Positions 23,581-34,500 of a stretch of 64,000 nt of DNA are shown here, one piece after another. Position 1 is the first letter of the stretch, and every line of letters begins with the position of its first letter. The notes below the pieces were generated by a model, which saw only the letters and a program-made list of their open reading frames with translations, was not told the DNA's origin and made no database searches. Origin of the DNA: Enoplolaimus lenunculus (lineage: Eukaryota; Nematoda; Enoplea; Enoplida; Thoracostomopsidae); the NCBI GenBank assembly GCA_030248215.1, contig JASANG010002607.1, positions 1-64,000 on the forward strand, given 5' to 3'. The position numbers and the translations under genes are program-made.

Positions 23581-23928
23581 GTTCCTGCGTTCTGGGATCA
23601 TTTAATGCCCAGAATGGAGTGTTGGAAATCTAAACTATTCTTTTTCTGTTATTTTTGGTTCCTGGTTCAGTCGTTCATTATGTATTAAACAGGGTGTAAC
23701 GGGTATTATCTCTTTCCGGTAAAAATCGGAGTCCGTTTCCGTTTTAGAAATACGTTCCTATGTTCTGGGATCATTTAATGCCCAGAATGGAGTGTTGGAA
23801 ATCTAAACTGTTCTTTTTCTGTTATTTTTGGTTCCTGGCTCAGTCGTTCATTATGTATTAAACAGGGTGTAACGGGTATTATTTCTTTCCGGTAAAAATC
23901 GGTGTCCGTTTCCGTTTTAGAAATACGA
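23581..23928. repeat. Recent 173-bp tandem duplication spanning a MITE end
   Basis: 23581-23753 is repeated at 23754-23928 with only a few differences. The unit includes genomic flank, the 8-bp target site GTATTAAA and the first ~64 bp of the hAT-like MITE, so the left MITE end occurs at both 23690 and 23863. The duplication is therefore younger than the insertion. Confidence 0.85.
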
Positions 23929-24095
23929 AAATTCTGTTATTTTATACTCAAAATTCGTTAAAAATCATGTATATATCTCGCAGTCTCTCGTCATATGCTG
24001 CAATTGTTCAATCTTAAAAAATTTTAGGTGCAGTCGCTATTTGTTATTTATAATTTTAAAAAGCCCGGCGAATATTACTAGCCATTTGCACCCTG
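23863..24095. mobile_element. hAT-like MITE with perfect 8-bp target duplication
   Basis: The ends are CAGGGTGTAACGGG and TTTGCACCCTG. GTATTAAA flanks both sides (23855-23862 and 24096-24103). It is 233 bp and non-coding. An extra copy of its left end starts at 23690 because of the tandem duplication. Confidence 0.8.
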
Positions 24096-24404
24096 GTATT
24101 AAACGCTTTTAATGTGAACCTTCATACAGTGTAATTTATTTTGTTATTGCGCTAGCATGCTAATAAATGCATCCGCATTGTCACGTAGTAAAAAGCTGTG
24201 TTTCAAAAAATGGTGTTGCTTCTAGGGGCCAGGGAATGACCAGATTGTCAGTAGTGCCCATGTTAGGTATAGGGCCTTGCCCATTGTCAGACAGGCTAAC
24301 TACAGGGCTTAAATACTAGAAAAATTTAGACTTAGGATTAGGCTTATGTTTAGGCTTAGTAGACAGGCCGCATGTGCTATCGCTTCCGTTATTCAGAAAA
24401 CCTT

Positions 24405-24635
24405 CACTATAAATTCTGTGAGTTGATTTTAATTCAGAATGAGTTATCCACTGAGAAGTGTGAGGTATGAATTAGATCTTTCAGAATTCTGAATTAAATG
24501 AACCATTCTAACTTAATTAATCAACTAACCGAGAATTAAATCAGCTCAGAGTTAGTTAATATTTATATACTTCATAACTCAGAAATAACTATCTCTCTGA
24601 GTTGATTATTAATCAACTCATAGGAATTTATAGTG
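24405..24635. mobile_element. MITE with CACTATAAATTC termini
   Basis: The ends CACTATAAATTCTGTGAG and its inverted counterpart enclose many TGAGTTGATT/AATCAACTCA words. It is the same family as 50601-50855. It lies about 40 bp upstream of the LINE reading frame. Confidence 0.7.
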
Positions 24636-24678
24636 TGATTATTTCGCTACTGATACAGCCGTTCCGTTTCAGTTAGGG

Positions 24679-26904
24679 TTGCGCTATACTCGTATTCAGA
24701 TCGGAAGGGATAAGCGGAGAAGATCTCACTTTTTTCTGGCACAAAATGGTCTTTCCAAGTTGAGTGAGGTGGAAAAAAATACTTTAGAGGGACCCATTAC
24801 GTCAGTTGAAATAGTGAGCGCTATTAAATCTATGCAGGGTAAAAAGACGCCGGGATACGATGGTATTCCTGTTGAATTCTATTGGCTGTTTTGTGGAATA
24901 TTATCTGAATTTTTGTGTAAAATGTATAACGCGTTCTTGGATGATCTTAAGCTCAATTTCTCCGCATATGATGGTGTTATTACCCTATTATATAAAGGGA
25001 ATGGAAGGAAAACGTGTCGCGATAATTGGCGGCCAATTACGTTGCTGAATATAGATTATAAGATTTTTACGAAAGTTTTGGCAAAAAGATTAGAATCGGT
25101 CATGAAATCTTTAGTCCACCCGGATCAGACAAGCTCGGTTCTCGACAGAATTATCCAAGACAGTGTTGCACATGTCATGTCTGTTATTCATTATGCCAAT
25201 GAAAGCAACGCAAAGGCGTTGCTGCTATCAGTTGATCACAAAGCCGGTTTTGATTTGGTGGAGTGGTCATTTATTTTTGAGACACTTAGGGTCATGAATT
25301 TTGGCGAAAACTTTTTAAACATGATCAAATGTATTTATAAACCCGGATGTACAAGATCATCTGTTATAGTTAATGGTTTTAAGTCAGAATTTTTTCATGT
25401 TTTCCGTGGAATTCGACAAGGGTGTCCCTTATCGCCGTCATTATATGTCATAACAGCGGAAGTGGTAGCTCATTATCTTCGAATAACTTCAAGAATTTCG
25501 GGGATACCACTATACGGCATTAACACCCGAGTGACTAAGTTTGCCGACGACACTAATATTTTTCTAAGTAGGATTTCAGATATAAGTGTGGTTTTTGATG
25601 TTTTTGAAAAATTTCAAAAGGCCTCTGGCAGCCGACTAAAGGAAACTAAAACACAGATACTATTAATGGGCGATCTAAGGAACGCACTTGTACCCCATCA
25701 ATATGCACGCTTTATTGTTGAAAGAGTGAAAATTTATGGCCTTTGGTTTGATTCAAAGGGACTCGATGTTCCTGAAAATTGGATAAAGTGCTATGAAGCA
25801 ATTGCAAGTCTTGAACAGCGAATACCGCCCCGAGGTATCTCTGTTTTTGGAAAAATCCATCTTGTTCACATTTATTTTTTGTGTATGTTTAATTATTTGA
25901 TAAAATTAGTAACACCCCCTGAGCAACTAGTGAAGGAAACTATCAATGTGGTTTATAAGTGGTTGTGGTACCCGTCCACCGCTAGTATTATTAGAAGGGA
26001 TATCCTGTTTTTACAACCTAGTCACGGCGGGATAAATTTCCCAAATATTTTTGTCAGACTGAAAGTGAATCGTTTAATGTTTTATATTCGAATATTAAGA
26101 GGTACCGAAGTTGTGAGTTGGAAGAGATGTTTCGAACATTTCTTTCGGCAAGTTCAGTTTTCGACTAAACGTCAACTGAGACGCATTGATGTACCGGAGT
26201 TATATAAAGAGATACGGATTGCAATGATTGAGTCATCTTTTAAAATGGATGGAAATTTTTGTTGGTTTTTTGGCGAAAAGTTATCCTTAAAAACAGTGTC
26301 GGCAAATAAATTGTATAAAATGTGGATACACGCTGTGTATAAGGGACTCATGCATCCTAAAGATGTTTTTTGGCGAGACGAGCTAGGAGTTGAACCTATT
26401 TTTGTCGAGCGATCATGGATATGGGCAAAAGCGAAATATGTTGACGGCTCTGCGCGAGACGTCCATTTTAGGTTAAGACACAAGTCATTGTATACTAATC
26501 ACCGCACTAGTCATTTTACAGATGGGACAAATATATGTTCGTTTTGTTATTTGGATGGAATTGAAGTGCGGGAGGATAATGTTCATGTGTTTATTTATTG
26601 TTTGCGGGCGCAAGAAATTAGTTTTTTCATTACTCCCGTTTTGCAACAGGTAGCTGGAGTAAATGAAATAACGATTTCGGATTTAATTTTGGGACGAAAT
26701 ATTCACGACCCATTAAAGAGAATAGCTTTTAATTTCATCGTCCAACATGCACAATTGGCAATATGGAGTGCTCGATGTAAACTCGAGTTTAACAATGAAA
26801 ATGTCTGTGTTGTTGATGTTTTTCAGGAAAATGTTTATAGAAATTTGTGCAAACTTAAGCTGTATCTAAAAGAAGAATGTTTTTTAAGGTTTTTGGAACA
26901 ATAA
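24679..26904 (+). CDS. LINE ORF2 fragment: reverse transcriptase plus C-terminal zinc knuckle
   Basis: 741 codons are open without interruption; the first codon is TTG because the 5' part of the element is missing. In order: LEGPITSVEIVSAIKSMQGK, KTPGYDGIPVEFY, NWRPITLLNIDYKIFTKVLA, the first catalytic aspartate in SVDHKAGFD (about residue 186; most L1 proteins have AFD here), RGIRQGCPLSPSLYVI, and the FADDTNIF active site (about 287). Near residue 620 there is CSFCYLDGIEV with a following H and C (CX2CX11HX4C), as in L1-type C-terminal domains. Without an endonuclease domain it cannot retrotranspose on its own. Confidence 0.9.
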   Translation: MRYTRIQIGRDKRRRSHFFLAQNGLSKLSEVEKNTLEGPITSVEIVSAIKSMQGKKTPGYDGIPVEFYWLFCGILSEFLCKMYNAFLDDLKLNFSAYDGVITLLYKGNGRKTCRDNWRPITLLNIDYKIFTKVLAKRLESVMKSLVHPDQTSSVLDRIIQDSVAHVMSVIHYANESNAKALLLSVDHKAGFDLVEWSFIFETLRVMNFGENFLNMIKCIYKPGCTRSSVIVNGFKSEFFHVFRGIRQGCPLSPSLYVITAEVVAHYLRITSRISGIPLYGINTRVTKFADDTNIFLSRISDISVVFDVFEKFQKASGSRLKETKTQILLMGDLRNALVPHQYARFIVERVKIYGLWFDSKGLDVPENWIKCYEAIASLEQRIPPRGISVFGKIHLVHIYFLCMFNYLIKLVTPPEQLVKETINVVYKWLWYPSTASIIRRDILFLQPSHGGINFPNIFVRLKVNRLMFYIRILRGTEVVSWKRCFEHFFRQVQFSTKRQLRRIDVPELYKEIRIAMIESSFKMDGNFCWFFGEKLSLKTVSANKLYKMWIHAVYKGLMHPKDVFWRDELGVEPIFVERSWIWAKAKYVDGSARDVHFRLRHKSLYTNHRTSHFTDGTNICSFCYLDGIEVREDNVHVFIYCLRAQEISFFITPVLQQVAGVNEITISDLILGRNIHDPLKRIAFNFIVQHAQLAIWSARCKLEFNNENVCVVDVFQENVYRNLCKLKLYLKEECFLRFLEQ

Positions 26905-27156
26905 CCCGACAGAATGATAGCATGCTGGGTTTTCGAATGTCTTTTTCTCAGCGTACCTGATTTGTAGTTTGTTTTGAAACTAGGTTTCTTGTGTGCTTTT
27001 TAACATATTTGCTCTGAATAATATCCTTGCAAGCAGAGTAGAATAATGGGTAATTTTCAAGGACCTTTGTTATGTTATGATAATATGTTGTTGCCTTCTT
27101 TGGTTTATATAATTGCTTTCGTTGATGTAAATGTGGTTTATCCTTTTAATAAAACC
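24679..27156 (+). mobile_element. 5'-truncated L1/Tx1-like LINE
   Basis: It consists of one reverse-transcriptase frame followed by an AT-rich 3' tail ending about TTTTAATAAAA. No apurinic endonuclease domain or ORF1 precedes it; the sequence just upstream is a TIR-like TAGGGTTGCGCTATA motif (24674) and a MITE. I did not find a clear target-site duplication, so both limits are approximate. The intact frame suggests a young insertion. Confidence 0.75.
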
Positions 27157-27159
27157 CGG

Positions 27160-27340
27160 GGTGTTCGGCAAACGAGCGCTTCGGACTTAAACTTAAACGT
27201 ACGGCGCCGTTTCTCACCCGCACGACGGCGCTGTCCGTAACCATCCGTAAACATACGGTGAGAGTAATACATATGCAATATCGCACTCGCACCGTGACGG
27301 ACGGCGTCGTACGGAGACGGATGGCGCCGTACGTTAAAAT
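27160..27340. repeat. GACGGCGCC-rich fragment
   Basis: CpG-rich sequence with ACGGCGCCGT and CGTGACGGACGGCG words, like the insides of the TAGGGTTGCGCTATA elements at 57486-58310 and 62523-62693. No terminal repeats remain. It directly follows the LINE tail. Confidence 0.6.
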
Positions 27341-27567
27341 TTTGAAGGAAAAATCGTGGATTCACCAAATTTTTCAAGATTTTGGCGGAATTTTGTAATT
27401 TATAATTTCATTTCAAAAATTGCAGCATATCTGTAAACAAAAATTGCAAGATACAGTTACAATCTGGCGTGCAGTAATTTCGTGTGATATTTATATTTTT
27501 CAAACGAAAACCGATTGTGATAGGATAGTTTTTCATATAAGTATACAATAATCTGGGGCGTAGCCAG

Positions 27568-27916
27568 CAAGGTACAACCGCAGGTCTGCCTACGGCTCCG
27601 GCAGAAAATTGGCCTCCGGCTCCGGTAGAATATTTGCCGGAAATTCCGGCAATTTCGGTAGTAAAATTTTGCATTAATTTTCCAAAATTTATCTGTTTAG
27701 CGCGTTTCGTTTTACTTTTGTCTCAATTTTCAGGAAAGAATTTCCGAAGTTTCACAGAAACTTAGCGTAAAACCAAATAACTTAACAACATATTGCAGAT
27801 AATGGATACATTAACTAGTTAGCCATCATTTTACCTTCCAAATTTCGCCTCACCTCCGACTCCGGCAAGCTCGTTGACCTCCTGCTCCGGCATTTTTCAC
27901 CTCTGGTTACACCCTG
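27568..27916. mobile_element. hAT-like MITE (CAAGGTACAACC ends)
   Basis: The left end CAAGGTACAACC and right end GGTTACACCCTG are inverted. The flanks GTAGCCAG and TTAGCCAG differ by one base, as expected for an 8-bp duplication. The inside has CTCCGGC words. Confidence 0.7.
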
Positions 27917-28447
27917 TTAGCCAGGGGGGTTCAGCTGTCAACGGTACCCCGTTTGGCATTTTATACAATACACAAGGTCGCAGATAGGGGGCTTCAGGTG
28001 CCAACTCGACCCGTTTGGGCTTAAAGAATTAAGTTGAATATACTACGCCCGCCTTACATATAGCCAAAAATTTTGCATGTGGCTCGTTTTACATTACACA
28101 TCTATTTCTGACATTTTACGGCAATGACTCCTTCCTCATTGTGAACTGTAAGCACAACTCGTAGCTATCACAAACAAATAAAACTTGAACCAAAACAAAC
28201 TTAATTTATGTTGGATCTAGCTAAAAGTTTTACTGTTCAAAATTCTCATTGATCTGTGATAAAATCAACAATGTTTTCATCTGATTACATTAATATTTTC
28301 TTTATTATTGTCAAATACTGTTCATATATACTTCAGTAAAAAGATTTTACTATATTTTTCAAAAGGCAATGGAACGCAGATCATCTGAAGCGCGTTCCCA
28401 GCACACGCGCTATCGAATTATAACTGCAAATATAGTAAACGTTGGCA
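27917..28447. other. No gene recognised
   Basis: AT-rich sequence. I see no repeat ends, conserved coding or RNA gene. Confidence 0.4.
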
Positions 28448-29179
28448 TTAAGGGACACCGAAAATACCGCTACAGCCAATTAAGGGACAAATGCAGTTTA
28501 TTGATACTTTGACTATATACACAGGGATTACAGCAATAAAACATATTATCAGCTGTTACGTCATTCTTTTTAAACATCGGTTTTTCTGATACTTTGTGTA
28601 TAACAGCTACAAAAAAGTGTTGTCTCTTATTTCCCTCCACATAGGCATTTAAGAACCAACATTTTGCAATTAAGGGACAACAAAGGGATTAAAGGAACGC
28701 ATATTTTACACACTATAAAAAGTTTTCACTTTAAACCGATATCGACGCATGAAATGCAAGTATTAGAATATTTTAGTTTGACATAAAATTGCATATTGGT
28801 GATTAGACGAAGAATTTTGGTAAATTTCATGTACATATTATGAGATTTCAGCTACTGCTTCGGTACTTGTGAGATGTGGTGTAAATATGGTTTTGTGTCT
28901 ACTAACTTTGTTCGACTGCGCGGAAACAGCAGAAATTAAATTGTGCAGAATTTGGGTTGAGACCGTACATTCACCTCCCGCTAACTGATAATTAACGCCC
29001 AGCTCCAAACTTTCGTTATCATGAACCAACGCAGCTGGCTGAAGTACTGCTAATTCAGTGCCAGATGGGTCGAATATTGACGAATTTATTGATGTACAAA
29101 ACAATGATCAACCTTAAGGTATCGCTTGGTAGCAACGGTGTAATCAATATTTTGTCCCTTAATACCATGTGTCCCTTAA
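28448..29179. mobile_element. TIR element with TTAAGGGACA ends
   Basis: TTAAGGGACAC at left is inverted at right as GTGTCCCTTAA. A second inverted pair lies just inside (ATTAAGGGACAA at 28479 and TTGTCCCTTAAT at 29150), and another AATTAAGGGACAAC copy is internal near 28670. Repeated sub-terminal motifs are typical transposase-binding arrangements. The family is not certain; mariner/pogo relatives are possible. Confidence 0.6.
28838..29104 (-). CDS. Unrecognised 88-codon ORF inside the TTAAGGGACA element
   Basis: It starts near the right terminus and runs inward. Its composition looks protein-like (TELAVLQPAALVHDNESLE) and unlike the AT-rich surroundings, but I match it to no family. It could be a remnant of a transposase or captured host sequence, or chance. 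Confidence 0.25.
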   Translation of the reverse strand: MFCTSINSSIFDPSGTELAVLQPAALVHDNESLELGVNYQLAGGECTVSTQILHNLISAVSAQSNKVSRHKTIFTPHLTSTEAVAEIS

Positions 29180-29375
29180 AGCCCGGTTTTACTATAAGCA
29201 GCGAATCAATTTAGCATGAACCATAATGGTAACAGATAAGCAACATTTCAGATTTCAACTAAGATTTAGAATCGAAATATATGATTAAAACTATTAAAAC
29301 TGATAATGTCACGTTTTTAGCTTTTTCCGTGATAAGCAATTACTGGCCGGCAGATGCACACTAATATTTTAAAAG

Positions 29376-29545
29376 CGGCCCATGTTACTTTAAGAGGCGT
29401 CCAGGTTTGTGGTGGGTCCATAAAAAATAGGTTTAGATTCTAGATTACATTTTTTCCTTAGACTTAGGCTTAGGAACCCACTTTTGCAACGCTTAGACTC
29501 ATGAATACGCTTAATCGACTGTTACGCCACTTATAGTAACATTGG
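29376..29545. repeat. Second copy of the TTAGGC-bearing dispersed repeat
   Basis: It has the same segment order as 9418-9585, including GTTTAGATTCTAGATTACA and CTTAGACTTAGGCTTAGG, and ends at ACTGTTACGCC. Confidence 0.65.
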
Positions 29546-29679
29546 CGTTGAAAGCAATGCGGTTAACAAAAGTGGCAACTGAGCACGACACTTAGTATCA
29601 ATGTTATGACCGCAGATCTGGCTCTAGCAGAAAATCGATAATCGTTTTAAAAATTGCATTTACTGAGTTTATTCCTAAT

Positions 29680-29950
29680 TTAACCCTTTCTCACATGAAT
29701 ATTTTCTATTTCCCCTGAGACATACTTTAATGCTAGGATTCGAACTCCAGTGACTGGAGTGGGAGGCGTATACCATCACCACTCAGCTATAGGAGCTTGA
29801 CACTCGAGCCCGAGGGGGCTCTCACGTCTTCTGGTGATTTAGTACTATGTATACGTGTTGCAATTGTTAAACACGATGCGATATATACTATTTAACGTAT
29901 ATACAGTGCGCTGAGTTGCCTATAGGCAGCTCAATGTGAGAAGGGGTTAA
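29680..29950. mobile_element. piggyBac-like MITE with tRNA-like core (copy C, best preserved)
   Basis: TTAA lies at both ends, with inner ends CCCTTTCTCACATGAA and CAATGTGAGAAGGGG. On the minus strand the A-box-like TAGCTGAGTGG (29779-29789) and B-box-like AGTTCGAATCC (29736-29746) are spaced as in a tRNA gene. GCTCCTA precedes the A-box where a tRNA acceptor stem would begin. Confidence 0.8.
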
Positions 29951-30420
29951 CAGCAATTTCGAAATTCAAAATTTCTCAAACAGGAAGCTTAACAAAATGT
30001 GAAGTACAATTAGACAACGTGTATATATTGCAGATCCACTTCCTGTAAAAATCAGCACCAGTTTACGTATAAAAATACCGTTTGGTCATAACAATAATGC
30101 GGTGATTTCGCAGGGTGTAAACGGACAGTAAAATAACGGAAATGATTGTGATTCAAATGCGGCGCCGGATAAGTAAAGTTTCAAAGGTGTTTTGTTGTTC
30201 TGCCAACACAATTGAGACGTGCAACTATCCACTGGGTTTTTTTAATTTTAAAGAAATAATGACGGACGCACCGAAATTTGTAAGATTTTTGATGAATTTT
30301 GTAATTTTTATTTAATTGAAACAATTGCAGCATAGCTGTACGAAAAATTTTTATATAAATATGTGATTTATAATTATTTTTGGGCGTAAATATAACAAAG
30401 TTTCCGGTATTCTTATGATG

Positions 30421-30838
30421 GACCTTGCAGCAACAAGTTCAACCCGCCTGAGCCTTACGATAAACTGAAGCTGTGACTAATATATAAAAAATATGTTAAT
30501 CACAGTTTCAATTATAGATTATCTATATTTTATATAATTGTGCTTCTTTCAACTTCTGGTAAAGTTGTCAGTAATATTAGTTAAAATTATTGTTATTAGC
30601 GTTTGCGGGGAATTTTTGTCATGTTGAGCGATGAGTAATCTTGAGTTGAGTTGGAAACACGATCTAGAATAAAAATGGTCCAAAAAGTCGGCTTGCAAAA
30701 TTTTAAGCCTGCCCCCCAGATCATCTGCCCACGCCCCAGGAAAACTGCCCCCCAGCAAAATTAGCTGCCCCCCAGGAAGCTCCTGGGGGGCCCAGGAAAC
30801 GCCCCCCGGCGGAAATTTTCAAGCTGTGGAGAAGCCAG
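30421..30838. repeat. Partial copy of the poly-C TIR element at 45664-46498
   Basis: It is nearly identical to 46081-46498 from CCTTGCAGCAACAAGTTC through the CTGCCCCCCAG runs to the end GCTGTGGAGAAGCCAG. The left half of the element is missing. Confidence 0.8.
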
Positions 30839-31583
30839 ACTTACATAATATATCTGAACATTAAAATCACACTGAAACCAAACAACATAATATTAAACAA
30901 TTTAAGTCCAAATACTGCAATCAAATAGTCAATAACGTTAATGCCATGGAATGACTACTTCGATCAAATATTGCGGGATTTGCCCTTATGCTGGACTTTG
31001 AAAATTGCCCAAAATTTACGAACAGACTCGATAAAACATTACAACTTTAATAAATTTTCAAAAAATTTCGACCAGACTCGGATGTCGACCTTGAGTTGGA
31101 AGTCGATTTTGAGTTAAACATTAATTTGGAGTCAAAGGCAAACCTCCGGCTGTACCTGGTAATCGAAGGTCAAGCAGAATTAAGCACGAATTTATTTTGA
31201 ACTTTTCTGCGGGCGGGTGGGTCCGAAATACGAACAATCGCGATAGGCACCGTGGTTTGAAACGCTATTGCCCTTAATTCTGTTCGCCACTACGTAGTCA
31301 ACTTCGTGCATGTCAACCAAAGTTAATATCCAACAACAAAACATCAACAAATCAAATCGTTTTCAGCACGTACTCTACCATCCACCGGAAGCAGGCTGGT
31401 GTATGTCACCAGCTATTACGCTAAATGCTATACAAACAACGACAAGGACAACAGTCATGAACAGACAGCACTTCCTGTTTTCATAAATCATGCAGCAAAA
31501 TTATTCATGAACCATACTGTCTAATTCCCGGCCATTTTAGTATTTATATTCTGACGAACCATGCCAAACGGTTTTTTGTTTAT
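30839..31583. other. Downstream flank of the SUMO protease gene; no gene recognised
   Basis: It would hold the 3' UTR of the minus-strand SENP gene at its right end. Nothing else recognisable. Confidence 0.4.
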
Positions 31584-34500
31584 CTACGAATTTTTGTTTC
31601 CAGTCTTTTGTTTCTTTTCGTTTTGCTTCGAGGCAAGGTAGATACGATGCGCTTGTTCCAGCTCGGCGATAATTGCCATAATTTCAATACGTTTGGGTGT
31701 AATAACGCTAATGTCGAACCATTGTGCGTGATGGCCTCTTGACTTGAAGAAATCAACCGGATCCTGTTGAAATATAAAAGTAAAAATTGTGAAAATTGAA
31801 CATTCGCTTAAATTTTTGATCAGGTAATAAAAACGACATTACTGGCTCAAGCCAAATTGATCTATTGTGTACATTTTTAACAAAAATTGTCAACAATGTT
31901 TACACAAGTGCACTAAAATCGCTACTCTGAAATGTTCGCTGGTAATACCTTAAATGAACAATTGAAATCAGAGCAGGGTTCTTAAGCCGCAGCCTGTAAA
32001 AATCCCTCTTAAAGCTGAAAACCAAATCCAGTTGCGCAATTATCAACCTTGTATTTTAGCTCATTTTCCTGATAAACATTTTGAGCAGATAATCTATTTA
32101 GTAAATTGAAATGTCTCAAATCAGATCAAATGTATATTCTTTATTCCAACGACTAAAACGATAGCTCAGGGATCAAATTTAAGCTGTCTAAACTTGTTAA
32201 AACAGCTAGCTGCTTTACCTTGTTATAATACGACTAAGTTTACTAACCTTCAAAAACGACTGTGCATACTGCAGTAGGTAAATGCCACAGTCAGATGCAT
32301 TCGCTTGTTGCGGTGTGATAGGGAATTCGCCAGGCATTGTTGAGTCGTCTATGGTTCGCCTGTCACTATTAGGATGTTTCGATTCCCATTCCATCGTAAG
32401 ATAACTGGAAAACAGACGCCAACTGTTTATATTTCAGAGTTTTCCTGATTCCGCAAAATTTGACATTTCAAAATTCAGAAAAACTGTTGCGGGTCGTCAA
32501 CTAAAAACCAATTTAAAACTCGGCTCGTTGCATACGTTTTTCCAATTTTGGTAATCAAAATACTACTGACTGTCGAAAACATTGCAATACAATAAAGTTA
32601 CTTTCTAAGCACCGAGACAGTTTGATAATGTCGCGCTTTATCTCGTTTAAGGCGTCCATTTTTAATCACAGTTTGCCAGAGTGAATCAAAAACAATGATA
32701 CATGGGCTGAAATTCAATATTATTAAAACTTAAATTGAATACATAAACAAGCAGCGTATATCTGTTAGAGTTGCACCATTTAAAACATAAAACACCCGAA
32801 CCTGAAATGTTTCATAACGCAAACCTGAACTTGGTCTAAAATTTAACAAATAAAACACAACATTTTTAGGGCAAACTGTTAAAAAGTAAATTTTGCCTTT
32901 TAGCAGCCGGGCCGATCGTACGACGTCTAAGGTGCGCGATACTATAACCGTGGGATATGGGACGTAGCCATGGGCTGAAAAGTGAGCGTCCAGAGCCTGA
33001 CAAAATACATGCTGAGTTAAGTTCACAAATGGTTATTCTAGAGATTTCTGACAAGAAATACTTTAAATATACGTATGAAAATGCAGCACCGAATGTGATT
33101 CCCGCTTCCCTGCCAACCTCTCAAGTTTTGTTTACTGTCGGTCTGTATGGTTTTGTCTAACTGTTTCAAGAGTAAACTGAAACTGAAACATACGCGTAAA
33201 CCCCAAGAAGTATGGTCAACGTAGTTGTTCGACCGTCCCGCCCAAAATGTGGGAGTCGAGCCAAGATGGCAACAAAAGGATTGGATTCGACAAATATTTG
33301 CGGTTTGGATTCGGCTAAAAAGCCGAATCTGAAAAAACCGAATCCAACAATGTTCGGTTCGGTAATGTTTTTCATTTTTAGACAATAGAAATTCTAAATA
33401 ACTTGTTATGTACATTAATATTTTCTGTTTCAGGTCACAAATCTCAGAACTGAGGTCGGGCATAAGATATATTAACGCTTTAAAGTTATGCGGCTGGCAC
33501 TGCGTTGATATTCTTATACAAATTATAGATATTTTTGAAATTGGCAAAATGCAAGTTTCGGATTCAGCAAATTAGCAATGGATTCGGATTCGGTCAAATC
33601 GTGGATTCGGTGCCACTCTGGGTCAAACATCCCACACATATATCCCTCCCCAGTGGTTACGCCTGTGCTGTGGGGTGCAGTCGTGGGTCCAGGAGTTCTC
33701 GGTGATAGGACCCGAGGTTGATCAAGTACCCCTCCCAACCTCAATCTCCCGAAAATGACAACATCAGCTGGAGTGGCAAAACTCTGTCGTTTAGGGAGGA
33801 TATAACATCAGACAACACTTTTGCGAGCGGGCATAACGAGTGAGAAGACGTTGTGACATCAATGTACTAGCGAATCATTAAATAATTTTTAATTTTTCGT
33901 AGCTCCAGAGAGGATCCAATCCCTACATCCGCCTTGTCGGTACATAAAAATGATCCAGGTTCGTTTTGTACCTTAGCACAAACACGACATTCCTCTGAGC
34001 GGTACAAAGCATTACTGGCAGCCCTGATATCATATATATGTGTATGCGATGTCGGCCTATTCGAACCATTGGTTAGGTAAGCACTAGCTAAACGAAACCC
34101 ACGAGCATCAACGCAATTTTATGTTTAATTCCAGTACAAAATTTTAATTTGGAAAGCGACCGTTCGGATAAATATATCTGTAATAAATATCTAGTCCGAG
34201 TAATTTTGCAATACCGGGATCCAGGATTTTTCATTGAAAATACGCGGAATACCCGGACCGGGATGCAACTCTAAGTATCAGTTCGCTCTCTAATAGCATT
34301 TAAGTCAAAAGTTTTTACGCGGCAGTAAGAATTCTTAGGAGCAAGAACTATTTTTGTACATTTAGCTCAAAACAAAAACGTATAGATTCTTTTGCAGTAG
34401 CTAACTGAAACATTGGCGGCATGTGAAAAAGAAAATTTTTTCACAAATTTTATGGGAAGTTCAGCTATTAAAAACTAAATTTGAACAAATCTACACTTTG

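Noticed and set aside
26172-26483. 103-codon minus-strand ORF in the LINE
   Set aside because: Antisense shadow of the reverse-transcriptase frame.
32730-33547. Overlapping ORFs in the SENP intron
   Set aside because: They lie in dispersed GGATTCGG/CCGAATC repeats or read across the Asp-block exon region out of frame; no family resemblance.
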